This document shows, piece by piece, positions 5,348 through 7,077 of a stretch of 7,077 nucleotides of DNA; positions within the stretch are counted from its first letter, which is position 1, and each line of letters opens with the position of its first letter. The stretch lies in contig JBKHDX010000241.1 of NCBI GenBank assembly GCA_046541115.1, positions 1 through 7,077 of the forward strand. Direction: 5' to 3'. Origin of the DNA: Jaaginema sp046541115. Its GTDB lineage: Bacteria; Cyanobacteriota; Cyanobacteriia; Cyanobacteriales; Spirulinaceae. Both the position numbers and the translations under genes were made by a program. The notes under the pieces were generated by a model, which was given only the letters and a program-made list of their open reading frames with translations, searched no databases and had not been told where the DNA came from.

Positions 5348-5749
5348 CTAATTTACCCGTGGAAGGGTTTTAAAATTGTTAAATCCAGCCACTGTGGTAA
5401 TTGCTCCGTCAGGAACTTTGGTTTGGTAAATACTAAAAATCAAGAAATTTTGGCGGGTTGTATTTGCTTCAATATAGTTTTGGACAACTTGAAAACCCAA
5501 AGTTCCACTCGATGCGATCGCGGTTTTACATAACTCCCCAATCCCTTGACCCAGGGTTGTTGCTAAACCTTGCAATCTCCCTAAATCTGGTAATTCTTTG
5601 CCTTGACAAATGCCTTCTTGCACTGCTCCATTAAGTTGGACTGAGGCATAGGTGGTATAAGCTTCTGGGTTGGGGTTTGCGATCGCCATTCCGCCGCATA
5701 AAATAGCTAACGCGATCGCGCTTTTTTCGGAAATGAGGTTAAATTTCAT
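5348..5749 (-). CDS. DUF4359-like exported protein
   Basis: A 133-residue protein with a hydrophobic N-terminal segment (about 9-24, AIALAILCGGMAIANP) that is a signal peptide or membrane anchor. A mainly extracytoplasmic domain follows. The layout NPNPEAYTTYA just after the helix, two cysteines (C48 and C74) that could form a disulfide, and the closing motif TTRQNFLIFSIYQT (97-110) agree with what I recall of DUF4359, small proteins common in cyanobacteria. That family has no established function. The ATG at 5747-5749 lacks a good Shine-Dalgarno. It lies 126 bases downstream of the MATE gene on the same strand, so it may be read from the same transcript or its own promoter. Family assignment is from memory of motifs and is moderate; that it is a real gene is likely. 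Confidence 0.7.
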   Translation of the reverse strand: MKFNLISEKSAIALAILCGGMAIANPNPEAYTTYASVQLNGAVQEGICQGKELPDLGRLQGLATTLGQGIGELCKTAIASSGTLGFQVVQNYIEANTTRQNFLIFSIYQTKVPDGAITTVAGFNNFKTLPRVN

Positions 5750-5875
5750 CGCGGTTTGAATTAAGTCAACTGTTTCTTTTCTTCAGAGATAATTGACTAT
5801 TTCCGTGTAGTTTTTGTTTCACCCCGGCGCGATCGCTTTGTCCTTTGCCATTATTCCTTTGAATACGAGAAAAAT

Positions 5876-7077
5876 TTAACTCGAAAGACAACTCTTTTTT
5901 GTCCACCAATATGCCCCTATGCCCACTAAATAATTCGCGATCGCGGCGGCACAAAATACTCCCACAATCCCAAACCAAGCACTTCCTAAATAAGCTAAAG
6001 GAACGTATAACACCAACATCCGAGCTAAGGTTATAGTTACCGAAGGAATGGGCTTCCCTAGGGCGTTAAACGTCGCTGTGGCGATAATAACTATTCCCCA
6101 AGCGGTATAACTGGCAGGAACCAAAATTAAATACAAAACTGCCACTCGAACAACATCCGGATTGCTATCAAATAATGACGCGATCCAGCTTGATGAAAAT
6201 GCCAGGATCGCTGCTAAAAATGCCCCCCAAAACAAGGAAAACAAAAAACTGAGGTTCAATGCCTGACGGACGCGAGAATGCTGCTTTGCGCCCCAATTTT
6301 GTCCGACAAAGGGGCCGAGGGTGGCAGAAAGGGCGAGAATCACAATCAAGGCAAAGGATTCGACTCGCGAGGCAATCCCAAACCCCGCGACGGTTTCGGC
6401 CCCATAACGAGCGAGTAAACTGGTGATGATACCGATGGAAATGGGCGTAACCAGGTTTGTTCCCGCCGCAGGTAAGCCAATAAAGAGAATACTGCGCCAA
6501 GAATCTACTAAAACCGCAAAATTAGGCAGACGAAAGCATAACATTTTTTCGCGGTAGTACAGAAACCACAGAGAAGCGACTAAAGTGGTGGCCCTCGAAA
6601 TTGCTGTCGCGATCGCGGCCCCTTGTAATCCTAACGCGGGAATACTCCCCCAACCAAAAATTAACACCGGGTCGAGGATAATATTAATTGCCGCCGCAAC
6701 GGTCATAATTAAACTCGGAATTTTCGTATTTCCTGCGGCCCGAATGGCACTATTTCCCACCATGGGAATGACGAGAAAAATCATGGCGGGATACCAAATA
6801 TACATATATTGCCGCACTAAAATGAGGGTTTCATCATCAGCCCCTAATGCGGTAAATAAAGGATCGATGGTTAATAATCCCACAGCAACAAACAGACTGA
6901 CAATTAATAGCGAAAGCACTAAACTATCTGTGGTTAATCGTTGGACGCGATCGCGATCGCCTTCTCCAATTGCCCGCGCAATAATAGAAGATGCCCCCAC
7001 TCCTAAACCTAAAGCCACACTTCCTAAAGCCGATACGACTGGAAAAGTAAAACTCATAGCTGCGAGGGGTTTTGTTC
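5876..7077 (-). CDS. MATE-family efflux transporter, N-terminus cut by the window edge
   Basis: An inner-membrane Na+- or H+-coupled exporter of drugs or metabolites. The frame stays open to the right edge. The first in-frame ATG (7057) is internal: it is preceded by the codons TKPLAA, and PLAAMSFTFPVV is a conserved interior segment after TM1 of this family. About 50-60 residues including TM1 are therefore missing. Counting from that Met, the usual pseudo-repeat is visible. ALGLGVGASSIIARAIGEGDRDRVQRL (first half, about 15-41) resembles GFGIASR through GPFVGQNWGAKQHSRVRQAL (second half, about 225-267). Nearly all the rest is hydrophobic helices separated by short loops, ending in YWWTKKSCLSS. 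The substrate cannot be predicted. The body shows no frameshift or stop. Confidence 0.9.
   Translation of the reverse strand, partial: TKPLAAMSFTFPVVSALGSVALGLGVGASSIIARAIGEGDRDRVQRLTTDSLVLSLLIVSLFVAVGLLTIDPLFTALGADDETLILVRQYMYIWYPAMIFLVIPMVGNSAIRAAGNTKIPSLIMTVAAAINIILDPVLIFGWGSIPALGLQGAAIATAISRATTLVASLWFLYYREKMLCFRLPNFAVLVDSWRSILFIGLPAAGTNLVTPISIGIITSLLARYGAETVAGFGIASRVESFALIVILALSATLGPFVGQNWGAKQHSRVRQALNLSFLFSLFWGAFLAAILAFSSSWIASLFDSNPDVVRVAVLYLILVPASYTAWGIVIIATATFNALGKPIPSVTITLARMLVLYVPLAYLGSAWFGIVGVFCAAAIANYLVGIGAYWWTKKSCLSS
6947..6960. repeat. Overlapping double HIP1 site
   Basis: GCGATCGCGATCGC contains two HIP1 octamers sharing two bases, inside the MATE gene. It is one of 21 HIP1 octamers in the window. 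The others begin at 219, 516, 1042, 1126, 1361, 1545, 2074, 2313, 2518, 4250, 4431, 4515, 4829, 5514, 5679, 5712, 5829, 5937 and 6609, with none from 2526 to 4249. All but the one at 5829 and possibly the one at 4515 lie in coding sequence. Confidence 0.9.

Noticed and set aside
5819..5851. A 10-codon minus-strand ORF (MAKDKAIAPG) with AAAGGA just upstream, between the MATE and DUF4359-like genes
   Set aside because: The spacer to the ATG is only 3 bases and such a short frame around a HIP1 site is expected by chance. A leader peptide cannot be excluded.
5766..5978. Minus-strand 70-codon frame overlapping the end of the MATE gene
   Set aside because: Its first third is the MATE coding sequence in another frame and the product has no plausible domain.
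5876..7057. Taking the ATG at 7057 as the true start of the MATE protein
   Set aside because: The frame is open upstream to the edge, and PLAAMSFTFPVV is an internal family motif, so the Met is not the start.

Overview
The window looks like an ordinary stretch of cyanobacterial chromosome. The main sign is the octamer GCGATCGC (HIP1, the highly iterated palindrome of cyanobacteria). I count 21 copies in about 7.1 kb, two of them overlapping. Heptanucleotide tandem repeats, a DUF4359-like protein and several short interspersed hairpin repeats fit the same assignment. The genus cannot be fixed from the sequence.

Layout. (1) Positions 1-60 hold a tandem repeat that may continue outside the window. 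(2) A small secreted protein (144-416) is followed after about 20 bases by a ROX-type JmjC/cupin 2-oxoglutarate oxygenase (438-1604), both on the + strand. Their shared leader contains an 11-bp inverted repeat whose right arm is the ribosome binding site. (3) Positions 1605-1806 lie between convergent genes and are filled by hairpin repeats enclosed in 15-base terminal inverted repeats. This looks like a small non-autonomous mobile element. (4) A nucleotidyltransferase gene on the minus strand (1807-2628) stops inside the element's right end. It is divergent from (5) a secreted OB-fold protein of the YgiW/BOF type (2686-3030). A hairpin repeat shared with the 1605-1806 cluster follows that gene. 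(6) A run of minus-strand genes fills the rest: an MscS-family mechanosensitive channel (3161-4501), a small one-TM membrane protein (4670-4894), a gene-free AT-rich spacer (4895-5347), a DUF4359-like secreted protein (5348-5749) and a MATE-family multidrug exporter (5876-7077). The exporter's N-terminus lies beyond the right edge.

The genes do not form one recognisable pathway. Many products are exported or membrane-bound: two transporters or channels, three secreted proteins and one small membrane protein. The oxygenase and the nucleotidyltransferase are the two cytosolic enzymes. I see no rRNA, tRNA, CRISPR array, phage genes or transposase, and no clear new defence or biosynthetic system. 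The most rewarding details are the candidate MITE, which supplies the stop codon of the nucleotidyltransferase, and the possible Shine-Dalgarno-masking hairpin upstream of 144.
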